Source: an uncultured Alteromonadaceae bacterium (GTDB lineage Bacteria; Pseudomonadota; Gammaproteobacteria; Enterobacterales; Alteromonadaceae). From it: DNA of 64,000 nucleotides. Of this stretch, positions 24,746 to 34,206 are shown in pieces. The notes under the pieces are model-generated. The model saw only the letters and a list, made by a program, of their open reading frames with translations, was not told the origin of the DNA and ran no database searches. The position numbers and the translations under genes are program-made. Position 1 is the first letter of the stretch, and each line of letters opens with the position of its first letter. The stretch lies in assembly GCA_947501935.1 (NCBI GenBank), contig CANMXU010000020.1, forward strand, positions 27,282 through 91,281. The letters run 5' to 3'.

Positions 24746-27229
24746 ATGAAGCTTAACTTAATAACTAAAGCGGTACTATTAGCATCGCTAACTAGCATAC
24801 CATCATATGCATTTGAAGAAGCTGAAACGACTCAACAAGCTAAAGATGAGTTAAAAGTAGAAAAAATTACGGTTACAGCACGTAAATATAAAGAAAGTTC
24901 TCAAGAAGTTCCGGTGTCAATGAGCGTTATTACCTCTGACTCCCTTGATAATATCGCCGCGTTTGAATTTTCCGATATTACAAAACTAGCACCAGGTCTT
25001 GAAATTACCGGCGATGATGCTGTATCAGGTACAATTAAAATGCGTGGTGTTGGTAAAGATGCATTTTCTGGTGGAATGGACGATTCAGTAGTTATTTTCA
25101 TTGACGGTGTTGCGCAAACTTCAGTAGGTGCAGCTTTTGGTTCGTTATCTGATATTGCCCGTGTCGAAGTTCTGCGTGGCCCTCAAGGTACACTTTACGG
25201 TAAAAATGCTCCCGCTGGTGCAATTAATATCACGACAAAAAGCATTGATATGTACGATGTGAAAGGGGGTTTTAGTTCAAGTCACTTTTATACGGAACAT
25301 GCCTCAACATACGGTACATCAAATAAAGCGCACATTAATGTACCACTTATTGAAGGTGAATTAGGTATGCGTGTTTCTGCTTTTTATGATGATGATGAAG
25401 GCTATATTTATAATGACTTCCTAAAAACAGAAGCAAATGACAGCAAACGCGAAGGTGCACGTGTTAAATTACAGTATATTCCGACGGATAATTTAGATAT
25501 TACTTTTATCGGTAATTACACTGATCAATATAATGGTCGTGTATTTGGTTATATACCTGGTTTTGGACCAGAATATGTTAATGAAAAAGACAACCCTGTT
25601 TACGGCACTAATATTGGCACAGAAGCTTCAAGTGATACTTTCGAATCCGTTTTTGGTGGTGCAGAAAATATTCCAAACGGTGGTGTAGATTCATATAAAA
25701 TCTACTCAGATAACCAAGACTTTAGTAAAACCCGCTTAAAAGATGCTCAAGTAAATTTTAATTACGACTCTGAAACCCATTCTTTAACTTCAATTACCTA
25801 TTATCAAGAAGTTAAAACGCAATTCTCAAGCGATCAAAATGGCACGCCGATTGTTGATTCACTATTGAATATTGAGACTAATCAAAATTTATTCTCACAA
25901 GAATTTCGTATTAGTAATATCGATAATGATGTATTTGATTATTTAGTTGGCTTTTATTATTCAAAATCAGAGCAAGAAGGGCCAAAAGATGGTAGCCCTA
26001 ATACGAAAAACACCAACTTTGGATCACAGATTTTCTTACCGGCAATACCGACAGGCCAAGGTTTTGATTTTCCAGCAGGGCTTTACCGAGCAGATAACAC
26101 AGCATATATTGATTCAAATGTCACCGGTGAGTCTTTTGGCTATTTTGGTCATCTAAATTACCATTTAAGTGACGAGTGGACCATCAGTGGTGGATTACGT
26201 TATAACGATGAGTCTAAATCTAGCTTTGTTGATGTTTATAACCAATTAAATGTTAACTACGGTACTCCATTCATCCCGGAATTTGGTATGAACATACCTT
26301 TGGGAGAAATAGACTTTGGTGTTCAGCCATTGCCTGCTGCTGGTCTACCAAGGTCAAAAGAAAATTATTATAACGTTTCTGGTAGTGCTAAATTACAATA
26401 TAAGCAAGACGAAGACATTATGTATTACTTAGCACTTGATACTGCTTATCGTTCAGGTGGCTTCAACCTTGGCGCTGTCGGTCCGTTAGCTGATTTACAA
26501 ACTTTTGAACCTGAAGACAGTACTGCAATTGAAATTGGTATGAAAGGCAGCTTTTTTGATAGCCGCTTACAATGGAATATTGATGCTTATTACCAAGAGT
26601 TTGAAAATTATCAATTCGGAGATCAACCTCGTCAAGATAACTTCGGCACAGGTTTAGTTTTCACTGATATTGGCTCAGATGAACCAGTAAATGCGATATC
26701 TGTTTTTCAATCTCATGTATTAAATGCTGAAAAAGCAATTAGCCAAGGTATTGAAACTGATTTCATTTATATAGCGACTCGAAACCTTACATTAAGTGGT
26801 GCCATGACTTACATCGACACCGAATACAAAGAGTTTATGGGATTCTGTGATACGGGTGAAACTGAAAGTACACAACTGTTATACTGTGACTACAGTGGCC
26901 GTGAAATTGGTTCTAACTTTGGTGTTGCCCCAGCTAGTTTTTCAGCTAATTTAAATTCAGTTTTTTACGCTGATATCGAGTCAGTAGGGTTAAGCATTTC
27001 TCATACTTTACAATTAAACTACGATAATGTTGTTAAATATCGTGCTGATTACCATGCAGGTATAGAGCCTAAAGATGGTGATTGGAGTGTTAAGTTATTT
27101 GTCAAAAACTTATTTGATCGTGAATCAGGCCATATTCGAGCTAGAACTGTTGGGAATTCAACGGATACCTTTAATTATGATATGGTTCGTCCACGTCAAA
27201 TCGGGGTAACCTTTGGCTATAATTTCTAA
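24746..27229 (+). CDS. TonB-dependent outer-membrane receptor
   Basis: 827 residues. A signal peptide (about 1-22, ending PSYAF) is followed by a TonB-box-like EKITVTARK segment. The plug domain includes VSMSVITSDSL, GTIKMRGVGKDAF and VEVLRGPQGTLYGKNAPAGAINITTK. A 22-strand-type barrel ends in the terminal aromatic GVTFGYNF. It likely imports large ligands with TonB energy. The context of sugar catabolism genes suggests an oligosaccharide (inference); a siderophore role is less likely here. AGGGGAAG precedes the ATG, and a strong terminator follows. Two shared motifs lie upstream. Confidence 0.9.
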   Translation: MKLNLITKAVLLASLTSIPSYAFEEAETTQQAKDELKVEKITVTARKYKESSQEVPVSMSVITSDSLDNIAAFEFSDITKLAPGLEITGDDAVSGTIKMRGVGKDAFSGGMDDSVVIFIDGVAQTSVGAAFGSLSDIARVEVLRGPQGTLYGKNAPAGAINITTKSIDMYDVKGGFSSSHFYTEHASTYGTSNKAHINVPLIEGELGMRVSAFYDDDEGYIYNDFLKTEANDSKREGARVKLQYIPTDNLDITFIGNYTDQYNGRVFGYIPGFGPEYVNEKDNPVYGTNIGTEASSDTFESVFGGAENIPNGGVDSYKIYSDNQDFSKTRLKDAQVNFNYDSETHSLTSITYYQEVKTQFSSDQNGTPIVDSLLNIETNQNLFSQEFRISNIDNDVFDYLVGFYYSKSEQEGPKDGSPNTKNTNFGSQIFLPAIPTGQGFDFPAGLYRADNTAYIDSNVTGESFGYFGHLNYHLSDEWTISGGLRYNDESKSSFVDVYNQLNVNYGTPFIPEFGMNIPLGEIDFGVQPLPAAGLPRSKENYYNVSGSAKLQYKQDEDIMYYLALDTAYRSGGFNLGAVGPLADLQTFEPEDSTAIEIGMKGSFFDSRLQWNIDAYYQEFENYQFGDQPRQDNFGTGLVFTDIGSDEPVNAISVFQSHVLNAEKAISQGIETDFIYIATRNLTLSGAMTYIDTEYKEFMGFCDTGETESTQLLYCDYSGREIGSNFGVAPASFSANLNSVFYADIESVGLSISHTLQLNYDNVVKYRADYHAGIEPKDGDWSVKLFVKNLFDRESGHIRARTVGNSTDTFNYDMVRPRQIGVTFGYNF

Positions 27230-27255
27230 TCATTTTTAGAAAATAACCTCACTTT

Positions 27256-27287
27256 AAAAACCGTTGAGTTACTTCAACGGTTTTTTT
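27256..27287 (+). terminator. Terminator of the TonB receptor gene
   Basis: A perfect 12-bp stem (AAAAACCGTTGA and complement at 27274-27285), 6-nt loop and T7. Confidence 0.9.
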
Positions 27288-27297
27288 ATGTCTAAAA

Positions 27298-27313
27298 TTC
27301 AGTTTCGCTTAAG
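27298..27313 (+). promoter_or_regulatory. PmrA/QseB-like direct repeat (two-component operon)
   Basis: TTCAG-TTTCGC-TTAAG, 229 bp before the response regulator start. If bound by that regulator, it suggests autoregulation. Confidence 0.45.
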
Positions 27314-27526
27314 TTGCTTTATATAGGCTGAAAACAAGTTAATTATGACCAGTCAGTCATTGCTAATTGCTTCTGTACTCAACTACACTGTTAACATGTA
27401 AATATGTGAGTTAAAACAAAGTGCTGCCATTAAATCTTAATCACATATTGAAGAATGACCTGTGTTGTTGCTAATGCTTAAGTAAAAGTTTACTGGCGTC
27501 ATAGCTCAGTTTATAAAGGAAATATT

Positions 27527-28186
27527 ATGCGTATATTATTAGTTGAAGATGATTACCAATTAGGTGAGTCATTAAAGTCTGCTTTAAGTAGCGAAAATTA
27601 TGCGGTTGATTTAGAACGCGATGGCGCCAATGTTTTACCTTTATTACGTGCTGGCGATTACGACTTAATGGTGCTTGATTTGGGCTTACCTAATGTTTCA
27701 GGCGATGAAATTTTAAAAAAAATACGGGCAGCTGATGATCCTTTACCTGTCTTAGTGCTAACGGCGCGTAATACCACCGAAGATATGATCGAAGGTTTAG
27801 ACTTAGGCGCAGATGATTATTTAACCAAGCCTTTTGATATTGATGAATTATTTGCTCGATTACGATCGCTGCATCGTCGAAGTTCAGGCCGAGCAAGACC
27901 AGTACTCATTTCAGGTGATGTTGAACTAGAGCCTAAAACCCAAGTAGTCACCAAAGCCGGTGAAAACGTCACGTTAACCGCTAAAGAGCTATCAGTATTA
28001 GAAGCGTTAATGACCAATGCCGGTCGCTTTGTTTCTAAAAGCAGATTAGAAGAGGGTATGTATACCTGGGGCGATGAAATAGAAAGCAATACCGTAGAAG
28101 TGTATATCTCACGCTTAAGAAAATATTTTGGCAGCGGTTTTATTGAAACACTGCGCAGCGTAGGCTACCGAGTTAAAAAAGGATGA
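27527..28186 (+). CDS. OmpR-family response regulator (QseB/PmrA-like)
   Basis: 219 residues. The receiver domain (about 1-115) has the acidic pair VEDD, the phospho-acceptor aspartate in LMVLDLGLP (about residue 51), the TARN switch and the K of LTKPF. The winged-helix DNA-binding domain (about 125-219) ends TLRSVGYRVKKG. It overlaps the downstream kinase gene by 4 bp, so the two form a pair. OmpR-family regulators of this type bind direct repeats with 11-bp spacing, which recur upstream of the sugar locus. Confidence 0.93.
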   Translation: MRILLVEDDYQLGESLKSALSSENYAVDLERDGANVLPLLRAGDYDLMVLDLGLPNVSGDEILKKIRAADDPLPVLVLTARNTTEDMIEGLDLGADDYLTKPFDIDELFARLRSLHRRSSGRARPVLISGDVELEPKTQVVTKAGENVTLTAKELSVLEALMTNAGRFVSKSRLEEGMYTWGDEIESNTVEVYISRLRKYFGSGFIETLRSVGYRVKKG

Positions 28187-29559
28187 AATATTCACTTAAA
28201 ACTCGGATGATTTTTTTTGGCCTTTTCCTCCACGCCTTTATTTGGTTATTAGCCACATCAGCCGCGTCATATACCACAGCTCAAGTAATTTTCGAAAATT
28301 TAGATAAAGACTTGAAAGAGCAAACCGACTTTGTTCGTTTTTCATCAAGATTATTTCAAAGTTTTTATACACGCTTTGATGTTAATGACGGTTATGACCC
28401 CATGCGCGATGGTGCTGAAATCAGTGAAAGCATTGGCTGGAAGCATATCAACGTTGTTATTTGGAGCATGCAGGGAAACCTTATTTTTCGCTCAACACAA
28501 GCGCCAGGCTTTGATTTACCAACTAAAAACGGCTTTAGTGATGAAAGCTTTATTCAACAAGGTAAAGAGAATAAGTGGCGCTTATATAGTGAAAATATAG
28601 ATGATATTTTTTGGGTTACAGTTGGTACCAATACTAAAGAGGCGCGGCAAAGTGCTTACGATTTTGGTTTAAAAGCACTTTATCCGATGATATTAATTAT
28701 TCCTTTAACCATTTTTGCGGTATTTTTGGGCAGTAAAAAGGGCTTAAGTAGCATTAATAAAGTTGCTCGGGAAGTCACTAATCGTAAGCCTAATTCACTT
28801 ACCTTAATTTCCGAGCATAATGTTCCTGAAGAAGTATACCCGGTGGTTTCGTCTTTAAATGGTTTATTAAAGCGGCTAAAAAGCGCCATTGAAAACGAAC
28901 ACCGTTTTACTGCCAATTCAGCCCATGAGTTACAAACACCATTAGCAGCGATAAAAACTGAACTGCAATTATGTCAAAGAAGAACCGACGATCCTGAAGT
29001 GGCAAAAGATCTAAACCGAATTGCCACTAGGGTTGATCGAGCGGTCTATACCGTTAAACAACTATTAACTTTAGCTCGTATAGAATCTGAAGATGTGCAA
29101 TTACACATGGACGCGCTAGATTTACGCACTATCGTTAGTGACGATTTAGCGGATTTAGCCCATATTGCTGTAGAAAGAGAGTTACAGATCAATTACCCCG
29201 ATGCTGAGCCATGGCTGATTAATGGTAGCAAAGAGAGTTTAAGCATATTAATTCGTAACTTACTGACCAATGCTTTTCGTTATACCACCCAAGGTGGCGT
29301 AGTTGAGGTTGGCGCTAAGGTTTTACCTAACACAATAAAATTTTACGTTGCTAATGATAGTGTCGCTATCACTGCCCAAGAACGCGAGAAAATGGTTGAT
29401 AGTTTTTATCGGCTCCCTGGTAATGAAATGCCTGGCGCAGGCCTTGGTTTATCGATTGTTCAGCGTATTGTTGAGGTTCATCAAGCCCAACTGGAAATTG
29501 GTGCCTGGAAAAATAATGATGGCGTTAAAGTAACCGTATCTTTCTCGCGACTCAGTTAA
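28183..29559 (+). CDS. Sensor histidine kinase (QseC-like)
   Basis: 458 residues. TM1 (about 7-29), a periplasmic sensor region of about 130 residues and TM2 (about 163-180) precede a linker and the kinase core. The H-box is SAHELQTPLAAIKTELQL with the phosphorylated histidine, the N-box is IRNLLTNAFRYT, and the G-box is GAGLGLSIVQRI. The signal sensed is unknown. Its place between the TonB receptor and a sugar-acid operon suggests a carbohydrate-linked cue (inference). The start overlaps the regulator stop (ATGA). Confidence 0.92.
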   Translation: MKYSLKTRMIFFGLFLHAFIWLLATSAASYTTAQVIFENLDKDLKEQTDFVRFSSRLFQSFYTRFDVNDGYDPMRDGAEISESIGWKHINVVIWSMQGNLIFRSTQAPGFDLPTKNGFSDESFIQQGKENKWRLYSENIDDIFWVTVGTNTKEARQSAYDFGLKALYPMILIIPLTIFAVFLGSKKGLSSINKVAREVTNRKPNSLTLISEHNVPEEVYPVVSSLNGLLKRLKSAIENEHRFTANSAHELQTPLAAIKTELQLCQRRTDDPEVAKDLNRIATRVDRAVYTVKQLLTLARIESEDVQLHMDALDLRTIVSDDLADLAHIAVERELQINYPDAEPWLINGSKESLSILIRNLLTNAFRYTTQGGVVEVGAKVLPNTIKFYVANDSVAITAQEREKMVDSFYRLPGNEMPGAGLGLSIVQRIVEVHQAQLEIGAWKNNDGVKVTVSFSRLS

Positions 29560-29584
29560 CGATTTTATCGAATAATTCACTCCA

Positions 29585-29611
29585 TTCAGATCCATTTCAG
29601 CTCAGGTTCAT
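29585..29611 (+). promoter_or_regulatory. Triple 11-bp direct repeat (SDR-enolase-FAH operon)
   Basis: TTCAG-ATCCAT-TTCAG-CTCAGG-TTCAT: three boxes in perfect 11-bp phase, starting 66 bp before the SDR start codon. It is the most complete copy of the motif in the window. Confidence 0.6.
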
Positions 29612-29650
29612 ATTATCCCTCTTAGGTTAGTCAAATACCAAGGGGATAAT

Positions 29651-30388
29651 ATGACAAAGGTAGCAGTGATCACCGGTGGTGGTTCAGGCATTGGTTTATC
29701 AACCAGTAAAATCCTTAAAAAGCAGGGCTATACAGTAGTAGCCTTAGGCAGAAAACATACACCAGAACTTATAGCTGAAGACATTAACTTTATTCGTTGT
29801 GATGTCAGCTCAGGTCAAGAGATTAAACAAGCCATTGATACTATTGTTGCCGAGCATGGCTCGATTGATTGTTTAATCAATAATGCCGGGGTACTTTCAT
29901 ACGGAACTGCAGTAGAAATCAGTGAAGAAGACTGGGACTACGTCATGGCTGTTAATGTAAAAGGGCCATTCTTGTGCGCTAAATACACCATTCCACACAT
30001 GAACGATGGTGCCATTATTATTAATGTTGCCAGTGTTCAATCGTACGTTGCCCAACCTTTTGTTGCCGCTTATGCAACCAGTAAAGCCGCTATTTTAGGT
30101 TTAACTCGTACCATCGCTATCGATTTTGCGCCCAAAGTTCGCTGTGTCACTGTGTGTCCGGGCACTATTGATACGCCAATGCTGCATGATGCATTAAAAG
30201 AAGCGGCTGATCCTAAAGCCATGTTAAACGAGCTTAATGAAAGTCACTTAACTAAACGTATCGGCCAGGCAGATGAAGTAGGCGAGCTAATTGCGTTCTT
30301 ATGTACTGACAAATGCACATTTATCAATGGGCAATCTATTCGTGTTGATGGCGGTCTTGGCATTGACATGGGTGGAAGTAAAAACTAA
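29651..30388 (+). CDS. SDR-family dehydrogenase, sugar-acid pathway
   Basis: 245 residues, classical short-chain dehydrogenase: the cofactor loop ITGGGSGIG at the start, NNAG at about 77-80, catalytic YATSK and the C-terminal FINGQSIRVDGG. It is the first gene of a plus-strand operon with an enolase-family dehydratase and an FAH-family hydrolase. In the non-phosphorylated L-fucose and L-rhamnose pathways the SDR oxidises the 2-keto-3-deoxy acid before FAH cleavage, and the same role is likely here. Substrate unproven. AAGGGGAT precedes the ATG. Confidence 0.85.
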   Translation: MTKVAVITGGGSGIGLSTSKILKKQGYTVVALGRKHTPELIAEDINFIRCDVSSGQEIKQAIDTIVAEHGSIDCLINNAGVLSYGTAVEISEEDWDYVMAVNVKGPFLCAKYTIPHMNDGAIIINVASVQSYVAQPFVAAYATSKAAILGLTRTIAIDFAPKVRCVTVCPGTIDTPMLHDALKEAADPKAMLNELNESHLTKRIGQADEVGELIAFLCTDKCTFINGQSIRVDGGLGIDMGGSKN

Positions 30389-30397
30389 GGAAGCATG

Positions 30398-31600
30398 ATG
30401 AAAATTACTAAAATTGAAACCGTTAGATTAACTGAATATGGCAACTTGTGTTGGGTGCAAATTCATACTGACGAAGGTTATGTAGGCTTAGGTGAAACCT
30501 TTATGGGGCCTGCTGCTGTCGAAGCTTACATACATGAAACGGTTGCGCCGTATTTATTAGGCAAAAATCCATTACATATCGACAAACACTGGCGCGAGCT
30601 TTACGGTTATTTAGGATTTCGCAGTAGCGGCGTTGAAATGCGTGGCAACTCAGCGGTTGATATTGCTCTATGGGATATTTGGGGTAAAAAAACAAAACAG
30701 CCTATTTATCAACTGTTAGGTGGTAAATCACGAGATACCATTCGTACCTACAATACCTGTGCGGGTTATTCGTATATCCGATCATCAGAAGGTCAAACCT
30801 CAGATAATTGGGGCTTACCAAGTGAAGAGCCCGAAGGACCGTATGAAGATTTAGATGCCTTTTTACATCGCGCCGACGAGCTTGCTATTAGCTTGTTAGA
30901 TCAAGGCATCACGGCGATGAAAATTTGGCCATTTGATTCTGCTGCTGAAGAAAACGACGGCCAATTTATCACCAGCGAGCAACTTGAACAGGCTTTAGAG
31001 CCATTTAAGAAAATTCGTGCAGCAGTTGGTAATAAAATGGACATTATGGTCGAGTGTCATTCGTTATGGAACTTACCAACAGCGATTAAAATTTCAAAAG
31101 CATTAGAGCCATACGCGCCAATGTGGATTGAAGATCCGGTTAAAATGGACAGTTTGTCTGTAATTAAAGAATTTAGAAACAGAACAACTATACCGGTAAC
31201 CGCCAGTGAAACAATCGCGACCCGTTGGGGCTTTAAAGACCTGCTAGAAAACAATGCTACTGATTTTGTCATGCTAGATATTGGCTGGGTTGGCGGTATA
31301 TCTGAAGCGAAAAAAATATCAACGATGGCAGAAGCTTACCAATTGCCAGTTGCCCCGCATGATTGTACGGGACCTGTAGTATTAACGGCTTCATGTCACT
31401 TATCGTTGAATGCGCCAAACGCGGTTATTCAAGAGTCTGTTCGTGCACTTTATACCGGATGGTATACCCAAGTGATGGATAATTTACCGGAAGTTAAAGA
31501 CGGAAATATTACCCCACCTAAAGGTGATGGCTTAGGTATGCAGTTCAAACCAGAGGTATTTGAACGCTCTGATTTAGTTCTCAAAACTAGTGAATTATAG
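30398..31600 (+). CDS. Enolase-superfamily sugar-acid dehydratase (mandelate racemase type)
   Basis: 400 residues. The capping domain (about 1-125) includes DEGYVGLGETF and NSAVDIALWDIWGKK. The barrel has the K of AMKIWPFD, metal ligands in VECHS, IEDPV and ASETIATRWGF, and the general-base histidine in VAPHDCTGP. Such enzymes dehydrate aldonic acids to 2-keto-3-deoxy acids. L-fuconate, L-rhamnonate or a related acid would fit the flanking SDR and FAH genes, but the specificity cannot be read by eye. ATG 30398 fits AAGGAAG better than 30395. Confidence 0.85.
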   Translation: MKITKIETVRLTEYGNLCWVQIHTDEGYVGLGETFMGPAAVEAYIHETVAPYLLGKNPLHIDKHWRELYGYLGFRSSGVEMRGNSAVDIALWDIWGKKTKQPIYQLLGGKSRDTIRTYNTCAGYSYIRSSEGQTSDNWGLPSEEPEGPYEDLDAFLHRADELAISLLDQGITAMKIWPFDSAAEENDGQFITSEQLEQALEPFKKIRAAVGNKMDIMVECHSLWNLPTAIKISKALEPYAPMWIEDPVKMDSLSVIKEFRNRTTIPVTASETIATRWGFKDLLENNATDFVMLDIGWVGGISEAKKISTMAEAYQLPVAPHDCTGPVVLTASCHLSLNAPNAVIQESVRALYTGWYTQVMDNLPEVKDGNITPPKGDGLGMQFKPEVFERSDLVLKTSEL

Positions 31601-31654
31601 ATAAAAGTTTGGCAGAGAAAGGTACTGCCTCTGCCAATATTTAGAGGAAATTAA

Positions 31655-32494
31655 ATGAAATTATTACGTGTCGGGCCAAAAGGCCAAGAAAAACCAGCCG
31701 CCATTGACAAAAATGGCGATATTAGAGATTTATCTTACCTTATTGAAGATATTTCATCGGCGCACTTATCTGAACAAGCACTAAGTCAACTTGCTGAAAA
31801 TGACCTAACTAGCTTACCGTTAGTACCTGATGATACTCGCATTGGCCCGTGTGTAGCTGATGTTGGTAAGTTTGTTTGTGTTGGTTTAAATTATGCCGAC
31901 CATGCTGAAGAATCAGGCATGCCGATTCCAAAAGAGCCGATCATTTTTAACAAGTGGACCAGCGCAATTTGTGGTCCAAATGATGATATTGTAAAACCGC
32001 AAGGCAGCACTAAATTAGACTGGGAAGTTGAATTAGGCATTGTTATTGGCAAAACCGCTAAGAATGTTAGTGAAGCTGATGCTAACGCGTATATTGCTGG
32101 GTTTTGTTTGATCAATGACGTTTCTGAGCGCGCATTCCAGCTAGATATTAGCGGCGGTCAATGGGATAAAGGTAAAGGCTGCGATACTTTTGGCCCGTTA
32201 GGTCCTTGGTTAGTGACAAAAGATGAAATTGAAGACGTACTCAATTTAGGCATGAAATTAGAAGTAAACGGTAAAGTTTTCCAAAACGGCAATACCAAAA
32301 CGATGATCTTCAAGCCTGACTTTTTAGTTAGCGACTTAAGCAAGTACATGACCTTACAACCGGGTGATGTTATTTCAACAGGTACGCCTCCGGGTGTTGG
32401 GCTTGGTCAAACTCCTCCTGTTTACTTAAACGTTGGTGATAAAATTAAATTATCAATTGAAGGTTTAGGCGAGCAAAATCAAGTCGTTGTGTAA
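31655..32494 (+). CDS. Fumarylacetoacetate hydrolase-family protein (2,4-diketo-3-deoxy acid hydrolase-like)
   Basis: 279 residues. The FAH core is clear: KFVCVGLNYADHAEESGM, PIIFNKWTSAICGPND, KLDWEVELGIVIGK with its acidic metal ligands, NDVSERAFQ and STGTPPGVGLGQ. The N-terminus (MKLLRVGPKGQEKP) is typical of the branch that cleaves 2,4-diketo-3-deoxy-L-fuconate or rhamnonate to pyruvate and lactate. It ends the SDR-enolase-FAH operon, with a terminator 57 bp downstream. AGAGGAAA precedes the ATG. Confidence 0.85.
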   Translation: MKLLRVGPKGQEKPAAIDKNGDIRDLSYLIEDISSAHLSEQALSQLAENDLTSLPLVPDDTRIGPCVADVGKFVCVGLNYADHAEESGMPIPKEPIIFNKWTSAICGPNDDIVKPQGSTKLDWEVELGIVIGKTAKNVSEADANAYIAGFCLINDVSERAFQLDISGGQWDKGKGCDTFGPLGPWLVTKDEIEDVLNLGMKLEVNGKVFQNGNTKTMIFKPDFLVSDLSKYMTLQPGDVISTGTPPGVGLGQTPPVYLNVGDKIKLSIEGLGEQNQVVV

Positions 32495-32550
32495 ATCGCA
32501 ATAGGGTAATTGCTAAAGTCACGGCATTACAGCAATGATGTTCAGTAACT

Positions 32551-32588
32551 AAAAAGCGGTAAATCAATCACTTGATTTACCGCTTTTT
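32551..32588. terminator. Bidirectional terminator
   Basis: A perfect 17-bp stem (AAAAAGCGGTAAATCAA and complement) with a 4-nt loop between the convergent FAH and periplasmic-protein genes. Confidence 0.92.
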
Positions 32589-32614
32589 TATGGCTTTAAA
32601 TAAAGTCGAATACC

Positions 32615-33031
32615 TTAGAAGACTTTCACAACTTTCACCGAAGCATCAACATTTTTGTTATCGATATAGGCAATTGCATTGGGGTTATTGGCGACAAAAG
32701 CCTTAACATCAGTTTCTAAGGTAAGTTCTTTTGGCGCAGAGCCTTTACCCGAAAATAATAGCTTTGCCCAGTACGCCTTAATTTGGCTAGCACTGCGGTT
32801 TAATGCTTTTTGCTGAAACTCATCTCGTACTGCATTTTTCATGGGTAAATTAATCGCTATTGCCTTTTGTTGGCCGGAGAAGCTTTTTTGCTTTTTTAAG
32901 AAAATTTTAGCTATTTGCTGATCACTCAACTGAGCGTTATTGCTCGGGTGAACAATCACAGCAACATCAGCAAAAGTTACACTAGTAAAAGTTAAAAGGC
33001 TGGTCATGCAAATTAGTTTAAATAATTTCAT
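32615..33031 (-). CDS. Small periplasmic PstS-like (PBP-fold) protein
   Basis: 138 residues with a cleavable signal peptide (about 1-21, ending TFA). The mature part resembles one lobe of phosphate-type periplasmic binding proteins (VIVHPSNNAQLSDQQIAKIFLKK, AYWAKLLFSGKGSAPKEL and NPNAIAYID). It is too short to be a full two-lobed transporter receptor, and no ABC transporter genes are near. It starts 11 bp after the porin gene, in a chemoreceptor-porin-PBP set, so a sensing or surface role is likelier than phosphate uptake (inference). Confidence 0.75.
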   Translation of the reverse strand: MKLFKLICMTSLLTFTSVTFADVAVIVHPSNNAQLSDQQIAKIFLKKQKSFSGQQKAIAINLPMKNAVRDEFQQKALNRSASQIKAYWAKLLFSGKGSAPKELTLETDVKAFVANNPNAIAYIDNKNVDASVKVVKVF

Positions 33032-33042
33032 TATGCTATCCG

Positions 33043-34176
33043 TTAAAATACTGTAACTAAGGCGGTTTTGAATACACTGGCGTCGTTAAAGTTGTTATTT
33101 TCATCATCAAAGCTGGTGTATTCAAACTTTAAAGCAGCCGACGGGTGAAGGTCCCAACGAAGCCCTAGTGTTGTGTACTGGCTTTGCACATTAAAACTAT
33201 TGGTCAAACCGTTGGTCGCTGCAATTAAACCGTCAAGCTGTGGTGACAGTCCTACAGGAACATTTTGCGTGATAGCATCTTGCTCAATTTTGGTTTCGCC
33301 GTAGGTAATGTGTAAGGTTAGCTCGTCAATTTGACGGCCAATGGATATAAAGAAGTTTTCAGTTTCACCCAGTGGCGCGCCTTTAACTTCTGAGAAGGTA
33401 TATTCGCCAAGCACAAATAACGAAGTTAAGTCCATTTGAAAACCTAATTCAAAAAACTGAGCATCATCACCAGAAACTTGCACTTGATTTGCCATCTCGT
33501 TTTGTCCAAAAGCTCGATAACCGTCAGCTAAACCATCAAACACTGGAATATTATGCTCAAAAGTAAAGTAAGCTGCGCGCAGGGTTAACCAGTCACGAGA
33601 TAAGGTCAATGCTGCACCGGTTAGTTGTTTTAAGTCTGATTCAATAGCAGCATCATTAAGGTTTATATTTTCTGGGTTAGAGCCGTAAATTGCATGTAAA
33701 CTCGTATTGAATTCACCAAAACTGTCGTTGTAAATAACCCCTAAACCATTAAAGGAAGAAAAGGGAATATCGTAAATATTAGCCGGTGGGGTGATCCAAT
33801 TATAGGCGTACGAAACATCTAAAAAGTCTGAAAACATATAAAAAGGAATACGTTGACGACCTGCTAATACTTGCACTTTGTCAGTTAATTCATAAGAAAG
33901 GTAAGCCCATTCAAATTTAGGTTCCCAATCATTTTTACCCTTGGCCATCACTTGTGCGACAACACTTAAGCCATCGCCTAAGTCACTAGCCGCTTGTAAA
34001 GCAAATAACGAGTCTTGTTCAAAGCTAACGTCATTATCATAGCGGTACAAGGTTTCATCGCTGCTTAATGTTTTCCCGGCAACGATAGAGGCAAAGCCAT
34101 TTAAAGTAATTTCGCCATAGCAAAAAGGTGTTAATGCTGTCATGCAAGCAGCAAAAACTGAAACGTGTTTTTTCAT
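33043..34176 (-). CDS. Outer-membrane porin-like beta-barrel protein
   Basis: About 377 residues from ATG 34176 (GGGA upstream; the ATG at 34188 is less well placed). A signal peptide ends near GYGEI. The rest is beta-strand-rich with alternating aromatic residues (WEPKFEWAYLSYEL, LAGRQRIPFYMF, FISIGRQIDELTLHITYGE) and ends with ALVTVF, an aromatic outer-membrane terminus. It is likely a diffusion channel. The gene lies 30 bp after the chemoreceptor gene and just before the PBP-like gene. Confidence 0.8.
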   Translation of the reverse strand: MKKHVSVFAACMTALTPFCYGEITLNGFASIVAGKTLSSDETLYRYDNDVSFEQDSLFALQAASDLGDGLSVVAQVMAKGKNDWEPKFEWAYLSYELTDKVQVLAGRQRIPFYMFSDFLDVSYAYNWITPPANIYDIPFSSFNGLGVIYNDSFGEFNTSLHAIYGSNPENINLNDAAIESDLKQLTGAALTLSRDWLTLRAAYFTFEHNIPVFDGLADGYRAFGQNEMANQVQVSGDDAQFFELGFQMDLTSLFVLGEYTFSEVKGAPLGETENFFISIGRQIDELTLHITYGETKIEQDAITQNVPVGLSPQLDGLIAATNGLTNSFNVQSQYTTLGLRWDLHPSAALKFEYTSFDDENNNFNDASVFKTALVTVF

Positions 34177-34206
34177 GTTTATTCCCATTAGTGAGTTATT
34201 TTATTA

